A stretch of DNA of 64,000 nucleotides, from contig NZ_CP012700.1 of the NCBI RefSeq assembly GCF_001307295.1, positions 1,615,001 through 1,679,000 of the forward strand. Direction: 5' to 3'. Under the pieces are notes generated by a model. It made no database searches. It worked only from the letters and a program-made list of their open reading frames with translations, and had not been told where the DNA came from. How positions within the stretch are numbered: position 1 is the first letter of the stretch; each line of letters begins with the position of its first letter. Positions 54,466 through 63,502 of the stretch are shown here, in pieces. The DNA is from Sphingopyxis macrogoltabida. GTDB taxonomy: Bacteria > Pseudomonadota > Alphaproteobacteria > Sphingomonadales > Sphingomonadaceae. The translations under genes and the position numbers were made by a program.

Positions 54466-57400
54466 TTAGAAGTTGCCGCGAAGGTTCACGAACACCCGGC
54501 GACCCATATAATCATACTGGGAGCCGAACGCCGGCGCCTGCCCGATAGCGGTGATGCCCGAGAAGGGAATCGATGCACGCGGCGGTGCGGTGTCGAACAG
54601 GTTGGCCACGCCCAGCGTGATCTCGAACTTGTCCGCTACTTCGCGCGTGACCGACATCGAGTGATAGAAGGTCGGCGACAGGCGCACGTCGGGGCAAACC
54701 GGCCCGCCGGGATAGAAGAGTGGCGAATTCGGGCAATCGGTCCCGCGCTGATCGAGCAGATCGCCGAGGTTCGAAGTCCCGCCGATGACGTCGAGGCCAT
54801 AGAAAATCGTCCACGGTCCCTTGTTCCAGGCAAGGTTGAAGTCACCGACCCACTTCGGATCGCCGGCTTCGCCGTTATCCTCGACGACAGTGCCTGCGAA
54901 CAGCGCCGTCTTGTCTTCGATCTGCCAGGTCATTTGCGCCCGGAATTCAAGGCTGCCGAGATTGCCCAGATCCTGGGCGATATTCAGCGTGACGTCGAAA
55001 CCGCGGTTCCGCTGGCGTGCAACGTTGACATAGGTATCGATCACCGTGTCGACGTTGTTTGCGTCGGCCTGGCCGGCCGGGATGCGGGTGAACAGGTCGC
55101 AAAGCGGATCGTCGGGAAAGAATTCCGAATTGTAGCAACCGCGAAGGATGTTACCCGCACCGAGCGTGGTGATCTCGTTGCTCACCCGGATGTCGAAATA
55201 ATCGACGGCGAGGCTCGTCTTGAGGCCGCCCCACAAGGCGCCCGAAAGGTCGGGGGTCAGGATAATGCTGGCCGTCTTCGCGGTCGATGTTTCCGGACGG
55301 AGCGTGCCGAGCCCGCCGCCGCCAAGGACGGTCGCCGATCCGGTCGCGCCGGCAAATGCGGGACCGAAACCGTCGGCAGCGCAATTGTCGAACATCCGTT
55401 GGGTAATCGCGCCGCGCGCCAGTTTGGTGGCGGTATTGATGCAGGGATCGATATCCTGCTGTGCCTGGAAACCGGTCTGGTTTTCGAGGAACAGTTCGAA
55501 CAGCGCGGGAGCACGGAACGATGTACCCCATGTACCGCGGAAACGCAGCCAGTCGGTGACTTCCCAGTCGAGGCCGGCTTTCCAGGTGGTGTCGCTGAAG
55601 CTGTCCTGAGCGCCGTCGCGGCGCGTCGCATCAACACTGGTATAGCGAGCGGCACCCGACAGCGTCAGGCGCTGGATCAACGGCGTATCGTGGATCAGGG
55701 GAATCTGGAGTTCGCCGAACAGTTCCTTCGTCACCGTCTTGCCCGACGTGATGCCGGACGAGGTGCGCAGCGCGGCGTTGCCCGCGAGCGTAGTTTCGCC
55801 CGGCGTGTCGGTGATCTGGTCACGACGGATTTGCGCACCGAATGCCGCGCCGACATTGCCGGCCGGCAGAGTGAACAAGTTACCCGACAGCGTTGCTTCG
55901 GCCGACCACTGCTTGAAGATCGTGGTGCCCGTTTCCTTGCCGAACAGGAAGGCGCGCTCTTCGGGCGTGAAATCGCCACGCAATACGCGCGGATCGGTGA
56001 AGTCGATGTCGATACAATCAACACCACGAACGCGCGTCTGCTGGCCGACGCACGACCGGGTGCGGAAGCTTTGCGAATCCAGCGAGTCCTGGAAGATCAC
56101 ATCCTGTGTGTAGCTGGCATCCGACTTGCTGTACTGGCTGTATACGTCCCAGTTCCAGCCCGAAAGGAAGCCACCGAAGTCGCCGCGGAAGCCCAGGACG
56201 CCGCGGTAATAATCGACATCGGTGCTGAAATCGGACTTGGCGAGGACGAGCGGACGAAGCAGGAAAGCGCCCGTGAATTCGGAGTTGAACGGATCGCCGG
56301 CGTCGAATGGATCGCAATTGTCGACCGAAGGATCGCAGAACAGGAGCGGCAAGAACGAGTCGCCCGTGAACTGGATCACGTTCAGCTGCTGGAACGAATT
56401 ATTGTATGACTTGCGGTTGTTAAACAGCAGCTCGGTGTAAACTTCGACATTGTCGGTCAGCTCGTAGGACGCGTCGAGATAGCCTGTGATGCGCGATACT
56501 TTCGAATAGACATCCGAAATCTGCTCGAGCGGCTCATACTGGTTCAGCGCGCCGGTCGAGGGACCATCGAAGTTCAGGCCGAAAAAGTTTGCGGGCCCCG
56601 AAACGCCGAGATTGCCGAAATTATTGTACGAAATGCCGACCTGGCCCAGATTCGAGCCATATTGGCCAATAAACAGTTGCTCGCCGTTGGGCGCCAGCAG
56701 ACCCGGTTCGAACCCGATGAGGTCGCCGGTATCATCGTCGAAAATCGGATCCCCGGTGAAGTCGAGGTTGGTCAGGATCAGATTGCCGAGCGTGCCGTTG
56801 CACGCCGGTCGGCCGGTACGGAAGTCCGTGATGTCGGCGCGGCCGCCGCCCTGACGCGGAAGATAATCTTCCGAGCAATTGAGGAAGCCGCGATCGCGAC
56901 GGCGCAGGTTCTGCTGCTGGAAATAATCGACCGTTGCCATGATGTGGCCGCGGTCGAACCGCTTGCCCCAGGTCACGTTGAAGTCGTAGATTTCACCGCC
57001 GCCGTGCTGCGGGATCGACGAGAAACCGCCGATCTGGAAGCCGTCGGCGTTGTCCTTGGTCAGGATGTTGACGACGCCGGCGACGGCGTCCGAACCGTAG
57101 ATCGACGAAGCGCCGGTCTTCAGCACTTCGACCTGGCGGACGATCGAGAGCGGCAGCACGTTAAGGTCGAAGGAGGCGACCGCACCGCGGACGCCGGCGG
57201 GACCGGCGCGGCGGCCGTTCAGCAGCACCAGCGTGCGTTCGGCGCCAAGGCCGCGCAGCGAGATGGTCTGGGCATCGGCGCCGCCGTTGGTGACGAAGCC
57301 GTTCGAGATCGACGAGGTGATCTGGATCGAGCCGGCCGCGATCGGCGACGACTGGAGCAGGTCGGCGAGCTGGTTCTGACCCTGCTTCTGGCCGATGTCG

Positions 57401-57627
57401 GGGCTGATCACCTGGATCGGGTCGGGGCTGTTGAATTCGCTCTTGCGGATGCGCGAGCCGGTGACGACGATCGCGTCGCCGCTGGTCGCATCGGAATCGC
57501 AGACGCCGTCATTGTTGGCGTCGGCGCAGGCGATGCTGTCGACCGTGTCTTGTGCGAAAACTGGTTGGCTGACGGAAACGGCCACTGCAAAAGCAGCGGC
57601 ACCCCGAAGCAGGTGCGCTTTGAACAT
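54466..57627 (-). CDS. TonB-dependent outer-membrane receptor
   Basis: A 1053-residue receptor with a signal peptide MFKAHLLRGAAAFAVAVSVSQPVFAQ. A short acidic segment ADANNDGVCDSD (near 35-46) precedes the plug motif DAIVVTGSRIRKSEFNSPDPIQVI. The plug has LADLLQSSPI, LRGLGAERTLVLLNGRR and VEVLKTGASSIYGSDAVAGVVNI. The barrel ends in YMGRRVFVNLRGNF with a terminal Phe, as needed for BamA-dependent insertion. The extracellular loops contain several Cys pairs. This class in sphingomonads is often linked to uptake of oligosaccharides, peptides or siderophores. The substrate is unknown, and the neighbours give no hint. Confidence 0.93.
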   Translation of the reverse strand: MFKAHLLRGAAAFAVAVSVSQPVFAQDTVDSIACADANNDGVCDSDATSGDAIVVTGSRIRKSEFNSPDPIQVISPDIGQKQGQNQLADLLQSSPIAAGSIQITSSISNGFVTNGGADAQTISLRGLGAERTLVLLNGRRAGPAGVRGAVASFDLNVLPLSIVRQVEVLKTGASSIYGSDAVAGVVNILTKDNADGFQIGGFSSIPQHGGGEIYDFNVTWGKRFDRGHIMATVDYFQQQNLRRRDRGFLNCSEDYLPRQGGGRADITDFRTGRPACNGTLGNLILTNLDFTGDPIFDDDTGDLIGFEPGLLAPNGEQLFIGQYGSNLGQVGISYNNFGNLGVSGPANFFGLNFDGPSTGALNQYEPLEQISDVYSKVSRITGYLDASYELTDNVEVYTELLFNNRKSYNNSFQQLNVIQFTGDSFLPLLFCDPSVDNCDPFDAGDPFNSEFTGAFLLRPLVLAKSDFSTDVDYYRGVLGFRGDFGGFLSGWNWDVYSQYSKSDASYTQDVIFQDSLDSQSFRTRSCVGQQTRVRGVDCIDIDFTDPRVLRGDFTPEERAFLFGKETGTTIFKQWSAEATLSGNLFTLPAGNVGAAFGAQIRRDQITDTPGETTLAGNAALRTSSGITSGKTVTKELFGELQIPLIHDTPLIQRLTLSGAARYTSVDATRRDGAQDSFSDTTWKAGLDWEVTDWLRFRGTWGTSFRAPALFELFLENQTGFQAQQDIDPCINTATKLARGAITQRMFDNCAADGFGPAFAGATGSATVLGGGGLGTLRPETSTAKTASIILTPDLSGALWGGLKTSLAVDYFDIRVSNEITTLGAGNILRGCYNSEFFPDDPLCDLFTRIPAGQADANNVDTVIDTYVNVARQRNRGFDVTLNIAQDLGNLGSLEFRAQMTWQIEDKTALFAGTVVEDNGEAGDPKWVGDFNLAWNKGPWTIFYGLDVIGGTSNLGDLLDQRGTDCPNSPLFYPGGPVCPDVRLSPTFYHSMSVTREVADKFEITLGVANLFDTAPPRASIPFSGITAIGQAPAFGSQYDYMGRRVFVNLRGNF

Positions 57628-58125
57628 TGATGACTCCCCGGTTGCCCGTTCAAAAAACCAGATGAACGGCATGGGGTTTAGAAAGACCTAAAATTTCTGC
57701 GGCACAAGTCTTTGATCGCGAATTTGAGCGGCGTCGCTATCGAGGCCGGGTTGCTGTGCCTTTTCGGCAACACCGGCCATGGTCCGGCGGCTATTCTTTA
57801 GGCAATTAGCTTTCTTTACAATGATATGAATGGATCATTCCATGCCGTGTCTGATATGAAAATGTCCCGAAATACGTTTCCGTTGAAACGAAATTGCCAA
57901 AATGGGTGATTGATATAAATCCTCGGCGATTTTTCGCTCGGCGATCCGATGCTTCGTCGCGAAATCGGGCGACTCGGCGTCCCATTTCCGCACCACCGCG
58001 TTGCGCCGCATGTTGCGATGCATCATATATTGGTGCTATTGCGCGCTTTGCACAATCAAGGTTCCGGCCGATGCCTCCGATACAGGGCATTCGGAGCCGT
58101 CGGAACATCAGGAGCGCGGATCAGC
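57628..58125. other. 500-base A/T-richer divergent intergenic region
   Basis: The region between the TonB receptor and phaR has no convincing coding frame. A 100-codon minus-strand frame (57806-58108) lacks a ribosome site and conserved features. The stretch 57790-57930 is A/T-rich and could hold the receptor promoter. A candidate phaR operator is at 58038-58056. Confidence 0.6.
58038..58056. promoter_or_regulatory. Imperfect inverted repeat upstream of phaR
   Basis: ATTGCGC-gcttt-GCACAAT has 7-base arms with one mismatch. It lies 70 bases before the phaR start, in a stretch rich in TTGCG words. PhaR-type repressors commonly bind near their own promoter, so autoregulation is plausible. The match is by pattern only. 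Confidence 0.4.
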
Positions 58126-58665
58126 ATGGCGAGGTCGAAATCGGCAGAAGAGGGCGACGTCGTCACGATCAAGAAATACGCCAACCGGCGCCTCTATGAT
58201 ACCGAGCGTAGCTGTTACATCACGCTCGAGGATCTCGGCACGATGGTTCGCGACGGCCGCGAGTTTCGCGTCGTCGATGCGAAAAGCGGCGACGATATTA
58301 CGCACAACGTCCTGACCCAGATTATCATGGACGAAGAAACCCGCGGCGAGACGCTGTTGCCGGTCAATTTCCTGCGTCACCTGATCGGCCTCTACGGCGA
58401 CAAGATGCAGTCGATGGTGCCGCAATATCTCGAAGCATCGATGGCGGCGTTCCGCAAGAACCAGCAGGACGTCCGCTCGGCATTCGCGGGCGCGCTGGGT
58501 TCCAACCCGCTCGCCGAACTCACCCGGCGCAACATGGAAATGTTCCAGCAGGCGGCGGGGGCCTTCATGCCGGGCGCGGCCGGCGGCAAGGCCAAGGATG
58601 CCGAAATCGCCGCGTTGAAGGCCGAAGTTGCCGAGCTCAAGGCCGAACTCGCGAAAAAGAAATAG
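58126..58665 (+). CDS. phaR: Polyhydroxyalkanoate synthesis repressor PhaR
   Basis: A 179-residue DNA-binding regulator. The N-terminal PHA_gran domain reads TIKKYANRRLYDTERSCYITLEDLGTMVRDG, then VVDAKSGDDITHNVLTQIIMDEE. The C-terminal half has NPLAELTRRNMEMFQQAAGAFMPG and a coiled-coil tail of Glu/Lys/Ala repeats. It senses PHA granules or their precursors and represses phasin genes and its own promoter in known bacteria. The start at 58126 has AGGAG about 10 bases upstream. No PHA synthase gene is in the window. Confidence 0.9.
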   Translation: MARSKSAEEGDVVTIKKYANRRLYDTERSCYITLEDLGTMVRDGREFRVVDAKSGDDITHNVLTQIIMDEETRGETLLPVNFLRHLIGLYGDKMQSMVPQYLEASMAAFRKNQQDVRSAFAGALGSNPLAELTRRNMEMFQQAAGAFMPGAAGGKAKDAEIAALKAEVAELKAELAKKK

Positions 58666-58712
58666 CGGCGGGCTTCGTTCCCGCTCCCCCAACGACAGAA
58701 AACCGGAAAATC

Positions 58713-60239
58713 ATGATCAAGCATGCGCTCAGCGTAACCCGGCAGGCCGACTTCGCGGCCTGGTATCAGGACGTCATTGCCGAAGCCGACCTCGCCGAGG
58801 AATCGGGGGTGCGCGGCTGCATGGTGATCAAGCCGTGGGGCTATGGCATCTGGGAACGCATCCAGACGATCATGGACGCGGGCATCAAGGACATGGGCGT
58901 CCAGAACTGCTATTTCCCGCTGTTCATCCCGCTGTCCTTTTTCGAGAAGGAGGCCGACCATGTCGACGGCTTCGCTAAGGAAATGGCGGTCGTCACGCAT
59001 CACCGGCTGATCGGAGACGGGAAGGGCAAGCTGATCCCCGACCCCGAAGCAAAGCTCGAAGAGCCGCTGATCGTCCGCCCGACGTCGGAGACCGTCATCG
59101 GCGGCGCAATGAGCCGCTGGGTTCAGTCGTGGCGCGACCTGCCGCTGCGCGTCAACCAGTGGGCGAATGTCGTGCGCTGGGAAATGCGCACCCGCATGTT
59201 CCTGCGCACCGCCGAGTTCCTGTGGCAGGAGGGGCATAGCGCGCACGACAGCAAGGAAGATGCGCTTGCCGAGACGATGCGTGCGCTCGAACTGTACCGC
59301 ACCGTCGCCGAAGAGGCGCTCGCGCTGCCGGTGATCGCCGGCGAGAAGCCCGAGAACGAGCGCTTCCCTGGCGCCGCGGCGACCTATTCGATCGAAGCGA
59401 TGATGCAGGATGGCAAGGCGCTGCAGGCCGGCACCTCGCACTATCTCGGCACCGGTTTCGCCGAAGCAGCGAACATCCGTTTCCAGGACAAGGACGGCGG
59501 TCACAGCCTTTGCCACACCGTGAGCTGGGGCTTCTCGACGCGGACGATCGGCGCGGTGATCATGACGCATGGCGACGACGACGGCCTGCGCTGTCCGCCG
59601 CGGATCGCGCCGCACCAGATCGTCATCGTGCCGATGCTGCGTGACAATGACGAGGATGCGGCGATCCTCGATTATTGCGCGTCGCTCGAAAAGGAACTGA
59701 AGGCGCTCGACGCCTTCCGCGAGCCGGTGCGCGTGCTGCTCGACGCCAATGCCAACAAGGCGCAGACCAAGCGCTGGGGCTGGGTCAAGAAGGGCGCACC
59801 GATCATCCTCGAAATCGGCCCGCGCGACGTCGCCGGCGGCAATGTCGCGGTGATCCGCCGCGACCGCCTCTATAAGGACGATGGCAAGCTCAACAGCGCG
59901 TTCGTTCCGCGCGGCGAGTTCGTCGCGGCTGCCGTCGCGACGCTCGGCGAGATTCAGGACAATCTCTATGCCGAAGCGAAGGAACGGCTGCACGCCAACA
60001 TCCGCCGCGACGTGACCGACCTGAAAGCGCATTTCGCCGGCGACGACAAATTCGTCGGCTGGGTCGAGGTGCAATGGTCGCGGCCGACCGGCGCGGTGCT
60101 CGACGGGATCGTCGAGCAGTTGAAGGCACTGAAGCTGACGATGCGCAACACGCCGCTCGACGCGGTGCCCGCCGACGGGGCTTGCTTCTTCACCGGTGAA
60201 CCGGCGGTGGAGCGGGTGCTGATTGGGCGTACCTACTGA
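58713..60239 (+). CDS. proS: Proline--tRNA ligase, short type without editing domain
   Basis: A 508-residue class II aminoacyl-tRNA synthetase. Motif 1 and the start region read GCMVIKPWGYGIWERIQTIMD, then NCYFPLFIPLSFF. Motif 2 is RWEMRTRMFLRTAEFLWQEGHSAH. Motif 3 is in the GFSTRTIGAVIMTHGDDDGLRCPPRIAPHQ stretch. The anticodon-binding domain has VLLDANANKAQTKRWGWVKKGAPIILEIGPRD. The enzyme ends in a terminal tyrosine (IGRTY), like the eukaryote/archaea-type enzymes. The insertion domain that edits alanyl-tRNA in the bacterial long form is absent. Confidence 0.94.
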   Translation: MIKHALSVTRQADFAAWYQDVIAEADLAEESGVRGCMVIKPWGYGIWERIQTIMDAGIKDMGVQNCYFPLFIPLSFFEKEADHVDGFAKEMAVVTHHRLIGDGKGKLIPDPEAKLEEPLIVRPTSETVIGGAMSRWVQSWRDLPLRVNQWANVVRWEMRTRMFLRTAEFLWQEGHSAHDSKEDALAETMRALELYRTVAEEALALPVIAGEKPENERFPGAAATYSIEAMMQDGKALQAGTSHYLGTGFAEAANIRFQDKDGGHSLCHTVSWGFSTRTIGAVIMTHGDDDGLRCPPRIAPHQIVIVPMLRDNDEDAAILDYCASLEKELKALDAFREPVRVLLDANANKAQTKRWGWVKKGAPIILEIGPRDVAGGNVAVIRRDRLYKDDGKLNSAFVPRGEFVAAAVATLGEIQDNLYAEAKERLHANIRRDVTDLKAHFAGDDKFVGWVEVQWSRPTGAVLDGIVEQLKALKLTMRNTPLDAVPADGACFFTGEPAVERVLIGRTY

Positions 60240-60399
60240 GTTCCTCCGGTAGCGTGGTTAGCGTCGGTTAAACCGCGAACCTCATTCTTTGCATGTCATT
60301 AGTCTGCTATGGAATCGGCCGAGGGACTCGGCTGATCGGGCCTCCGTGTACCGCGTTGCGGCGGGGTCGTGCGTCGCGCGCTCAAGCAGGGGAATGAAG

Positions 60400-61128
60400 A
60401 TGATGCGACGGACGATTGCGACATTGACCGCGATCTCGATGATCGGCGCGGGGATGGTGCCGGTCTATGCCAAGACACCCGGCAGCCTTTCCGATCTCGT
60501 CGGCGCGCGCGCGCCCGGCGCAGAAAGCGAGATGCAGAATCGCGGCTACAAGATGGAAACCTTCAAGAACGGCGGCCAGTATTGGTGGAACGGAAGTAGC
60601 GATACGTGCGTCCGGGTTGTCGTCGCCCAAGGGCGCTATGCAAGCGTCGACAAGGCGGACGCCGGTGACTGCGGCAAGGGCGGCGGCAACGCCGCTGCGG
60701 CCGTCGGCGCGATTGCCGCAGTCGGGTTGATCGCAGCGCTCGCCAGCCACAAGAAGAAGCATGGCGACAGCAGCGGCGATCACGACAGCGAATATTCGCG
60801 CGGCTATAACGACGGCCTTTACGGCGGCCAGTACGACAGGAACGACAGCGAGGGTTATCACGACGGGTTTATGGCGGGCGAGGCCGAGGCGTCGAACCGT
60901 CGCGCCGCGAACCGCCCCTATGCCCGCGGCGGCCCAATGGCGGCGCGCGCGGCCTGCGAGGCGCGCGGCGATGCCTTCCAGAACGCGCCCGGCGGCAGCA
61001 GCGTCGCGGTCAGCCAGCGTAGCGACCGGTCGGGCAACTATGTCTTCACGATCGCGACCGGCCATTACCGTTCCATCTGTACCGCCGATTCCGCCGGCCG
61101 CGTGATCGACATCCAGCCCAACTATTGA
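60400..61128 (+). CDS. Exported Gly/Tyr-rich hypothetical protein
   Basis: A 242-residue protein. The signal peptide is about residues 1-24 (ISMIGAGMVPVYAK). The first domain has GARAPGAESEMQNRGYKMETFKNGGQYWWNGSSDTCVRVVVAQGRY. A hydrophobic stretch AAAAVGAIAAVGLIAALASHKKKH (near 102-125) is probably a membrane helix. It is followed by a hydrophilic repeat-like region with YSRGYNDGLYGGQYD and SEGYHDGFMAGEAEA. The C-terminal part has ACEARGDAFQNAPGGSS and YRSICTADSAGRVIDIQPNY. The start at 60400 follows AGGGGA six bases upstream. Similar proteins occur in sphingomonads without known function. Confidence 0.75.
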   Translation: MMRRTIATLTAISMIGAGMVPVYAKTPGSLSDLVGARAPGAESEMQNRGYKMETFKNGGQYWWNGSSDTCVRVVVAQGRYASVDKADAGDCGKGGGNAAAAVGAIAAVGLIAALASHKKKHGDSSGDHDSEYSRGYNDGLYGGQYDRNDSEGYHDGFMAGEAEASNRRAANRPYARGGPMAARAACEARGDAFQNAPGGSSVAVSQRSDRSGNYVFTIATGHYRSICTADSAGRVIDIQPNY

Positions 61129-61177
61129 TCCGCAAGATGGGGGTGACGCGCCGTGCGTTGCCCCCTATCAGCGGATC

Positions 61178-63475
61178 ATGCCACGCAAAATCCAGGCCGG
61201 ACTCCCGACACGGGACCAGATCATGCGCTTCATCGCCGACAGCCCCGGCGCGGTCGGCAAGCGCGAGATCGCCAAGCATTTCGGTCTCCACGGCGCCGAC
61301 AAGGTCGCGCTGAAGGCTTTGCTCAAGGACATGACCGACGAGGGGCTCGTCGATCTGGCGCCCGGGCGTGCCTTTCACAAGCATGGCGGCCTGCCGCGCG
61401 TCACCGTGCTGCGCGTTGCGGCGATCGAGGGCAGCACCGTTTGGGCGGTTCCCGACCGCTGGGAGGCCGCGGGCCCGGCGCCGCGCCTCCGCGTGATGGA
61501 GCAGGGACGGAAAGGCGCACTCGGGGTCGGCGACCGTATCCTCGCCCGCACCGAGGAACGCGGCAGCGGCCATGTCGCGCATCCGATGAAACGGCTCCAG
61601 GCGAGCGCCGAGATGGTGATCGGGGTGCTCGTCGAGGATATGGGGCCGGGCGGCAAGCCGATGATCTGGCTGCGCCCCGCCGACAAGCGCGCGCGTTACG
61701 ACTTTGCCGTCGCGGACAAGGGCGATGCCGATATCGGCGATCTCGTCCGCGCCGAACTGACCGGGCGTGGGCCGGCGATCAAAGCGAAGGTCATCGACCG
61801 CATCGGCGATCCCTTTGCGCCAAGGTCGCTCAGCATGATCGCGATCGCACGGCACGAGATACCGCATGTCTTCGGTCCCGAAACCCTCGCCGAGGCTGAA
61901 AAGGCGGCAAAGCTGCCGCTCACTCCGGACGGGCGCGAGGATCTGCGCGATCTGCCGATCGTCGCCATCGATCCCATCGATGCGCGCGACCATGACGATG
62001 CCGTCTGGGCGGTTCCCGACGAAGATCCGGGCAACAAAGGCGGTTTTCGCGCGATCGTCGCGATTGCCGACGTCAGCTATTATGTCCGGCCCGACGGCGC
62101 GCTCGATCGCGAAGCGCGGCGACGCGGCAACAGCGTCTATTTTCCAGACCAAGTCGTCCCGATGCTGCCCGAGACATTGTCGGCGGGCGTCTGCTCGCTG
62201 AAAGCCGGGCAGGATCGCGCCGCGATGGCGTGCCATCTCGTGATCGACAAGCATGGCAAGGTGACGTCGTGGCGTTTCACACGCGCGCTGGTCCGGTTGC
62301 GCGCCAACATTGCCTATGAACATGCGCAGGCGGCCTATGACGCCGACGAGCCCCGCGAGGGGTGGGATGCCGACGTCCTGCCGGCGCTCCGCAACCTCTG
62401 GGCAAGCTGGACGCTGCTCGCAAAAGCGCGCGCGGCGCGCGACCCGCTCGACCTCGAATTGCCCGAGCGTCAGGTGATCCTAGACGAACAGGGCGGCATC
62501 GCGGAAATCCGGGTTCGCGATCGCCTCGACGCGCACCGGCTGATCGAGGATTACATGATCGCGGCCAATGTCGCGGCGGCAAAGGCGCTCGAAGCGAAGA
62601 AGTCACCAGTGATGTACCGCATCCACGAGCCGCCGAGCCGCGAGAAGCTCGTCAGCCTGAAGGACTATCTCGAAACCTTCGAACGGAGCTTCGCGCTCGG
62701 GCAGGTCATCACCCCGGCAGTGTTCAACCGCCTGATCGACGGCTTTTCCGAAGACGATCGGCTGCCCGAAATCATGCAGGCGATTTTGCGCAGCCAGACG
62801 CAGGCCTATTATGGCCCCGCCAACGCCGGCCATTTCGGCCTCGCGCTCGGCAGCTATGCGCATTTCACCTCACCGATCCGCCGTTACGCCGACCTGGTCG
62901 TCCATCGCGCACTCGTCGATAGCTATCGCCTCGAAGTGCCCGGCAGGCCGAAGGACCTGCCCGCGCGCACCGGCCTTGGCGAGGCGGACGCCAAGGGCTT
63001 GTCGCACATCGGCGAAGCGATCAGCGCGCTCGAACGCCGCGCGATGGAGGCCGAGCGCGAGACTGTCGACCGTTATGTTGCCGCCTATCTGGCAACCAAG
63101 ACCGGCGAGATCGTCGCGGCGCGGATCACCGGCGTCCAGCCGTTCGGCTTTTTTGCAACGGTCGACGGGCTCGGCGGCGACGGGCTGGTGCCGGTGTCGA
63201 CGCTCGGCAGCGAGCGCTTTTTCTATGACGAGGCGGCTCGGACGCTCGACAGCGAGCATGGGCGGGTGAGCTATACGGTCGGCCAGCGGCTCGATCTGCG
63301 GTTGCTTGATGCCAACCCGATCAGCGGCGCGCTGCGCTTCGAACTGCCCAATGCGCCCGAGGGCGGTTTTCGCAATCGACCGCCGCGCCGCGACGGGGTG
63401 AAGAAGGCCGGCAAGCATATGGTCGGCAAACGCGGGCGTCCGGCGAATATCAAGCACAAGGGGCGGAAGCGCTGA
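61178..63475 (+). CDS. rnr: Ribonuclease R
   Basis: A 765-residue 3'-5' exoribonuclease. An N-terminal winged helix (FIADSPGAVGKREIAKHFGLHG) is followed by cold-shock domains, and then the RNB catalytic domain with the metal motif DPIDARDHDDAVWAV near 265. AHFTSPIRRYADLVVHRALV near 565 is the later RNB signature. An S1 domain (VAARITGVQPFGFFATVDGLG) comes near 650, and a basic Lys/Arg tail ends the protein. It degrades structured RNA and works in rRNA quality control. In many alphaproteobacteria rnr follows topA; here they are 33 kb apart. Confidence 0.94.
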   Translation: MPRKIQAGLPTRDQIMRFIADSPGAVGKREIAKHFGLHGADKVALKALLKDMTDEGLVDLAPGRAFHKHGGLPRVTVLRVAAIEGSTVWAVPDRWEAAGPAPRLRVMEQGRKGALGVGDRILARTEERGSGHVAHPMKRLQASAEMVIGVLVEDMGPGGKPMIWLRPADKRARYDFAVADKGDADIGDLVRAELTGRGPAIKAKVIDRIGDPFAPRSLSMIAIARHEIPHVFGPETLAEAEKAAKLPLTPDGREDLRDLPIVAIDPIDARDHDDAVWAVPDEDPGNKGGFRAIVAIADVSYYVRPDGALDREARRRGNSVYFPDQVVPMLPETLSAGVCSLKAGQDRAAMACHLVIDKHGKVTSWRFTRALVRLRANIAYEHAQAAYDADEPREGWDADVLPALRNLWASWTLLAKARAARDPLDLELPERQVILDEQGGIAEIRVRDRLDAHRLIEDYMIAANVAAAKALEAKKSPVMYRIHEPPSREKLVSLKDYLETFERSFALGQVITPAVFNRLIDGFSEDDRLPEIMQAILRSQTQAYYGPANAGHFGLALGSYAHFTSPIRRYADLVVHRALVDSYRLEVPGRPKDLPARTGLGEADAKGLSHIGEAISALERRAMEAERETVDRYVAAYLATKTGEIVAARITGVQPFGFFATVDGLGGDGLVPVSTLGSERFFYDEAARTLDSEHGRVSYTVGQRLDLRLLDANPISGALRFELPNAPEGGFRNRPPRRDGVKKAGKHMVGKRGRPANIKHKGRKR

Positions 63476-63502
63476 ACCCGTTACCTCCGCGGGAGCGACG
63501 TG

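Noticed and set aside
57806..58108. A 100-codon minus-strand frame between the TonB receptor and phaR
   Set aside because: It has no ribosome site, no conserved segment and an odd composition. It overlaps the likely phaR promoter region.
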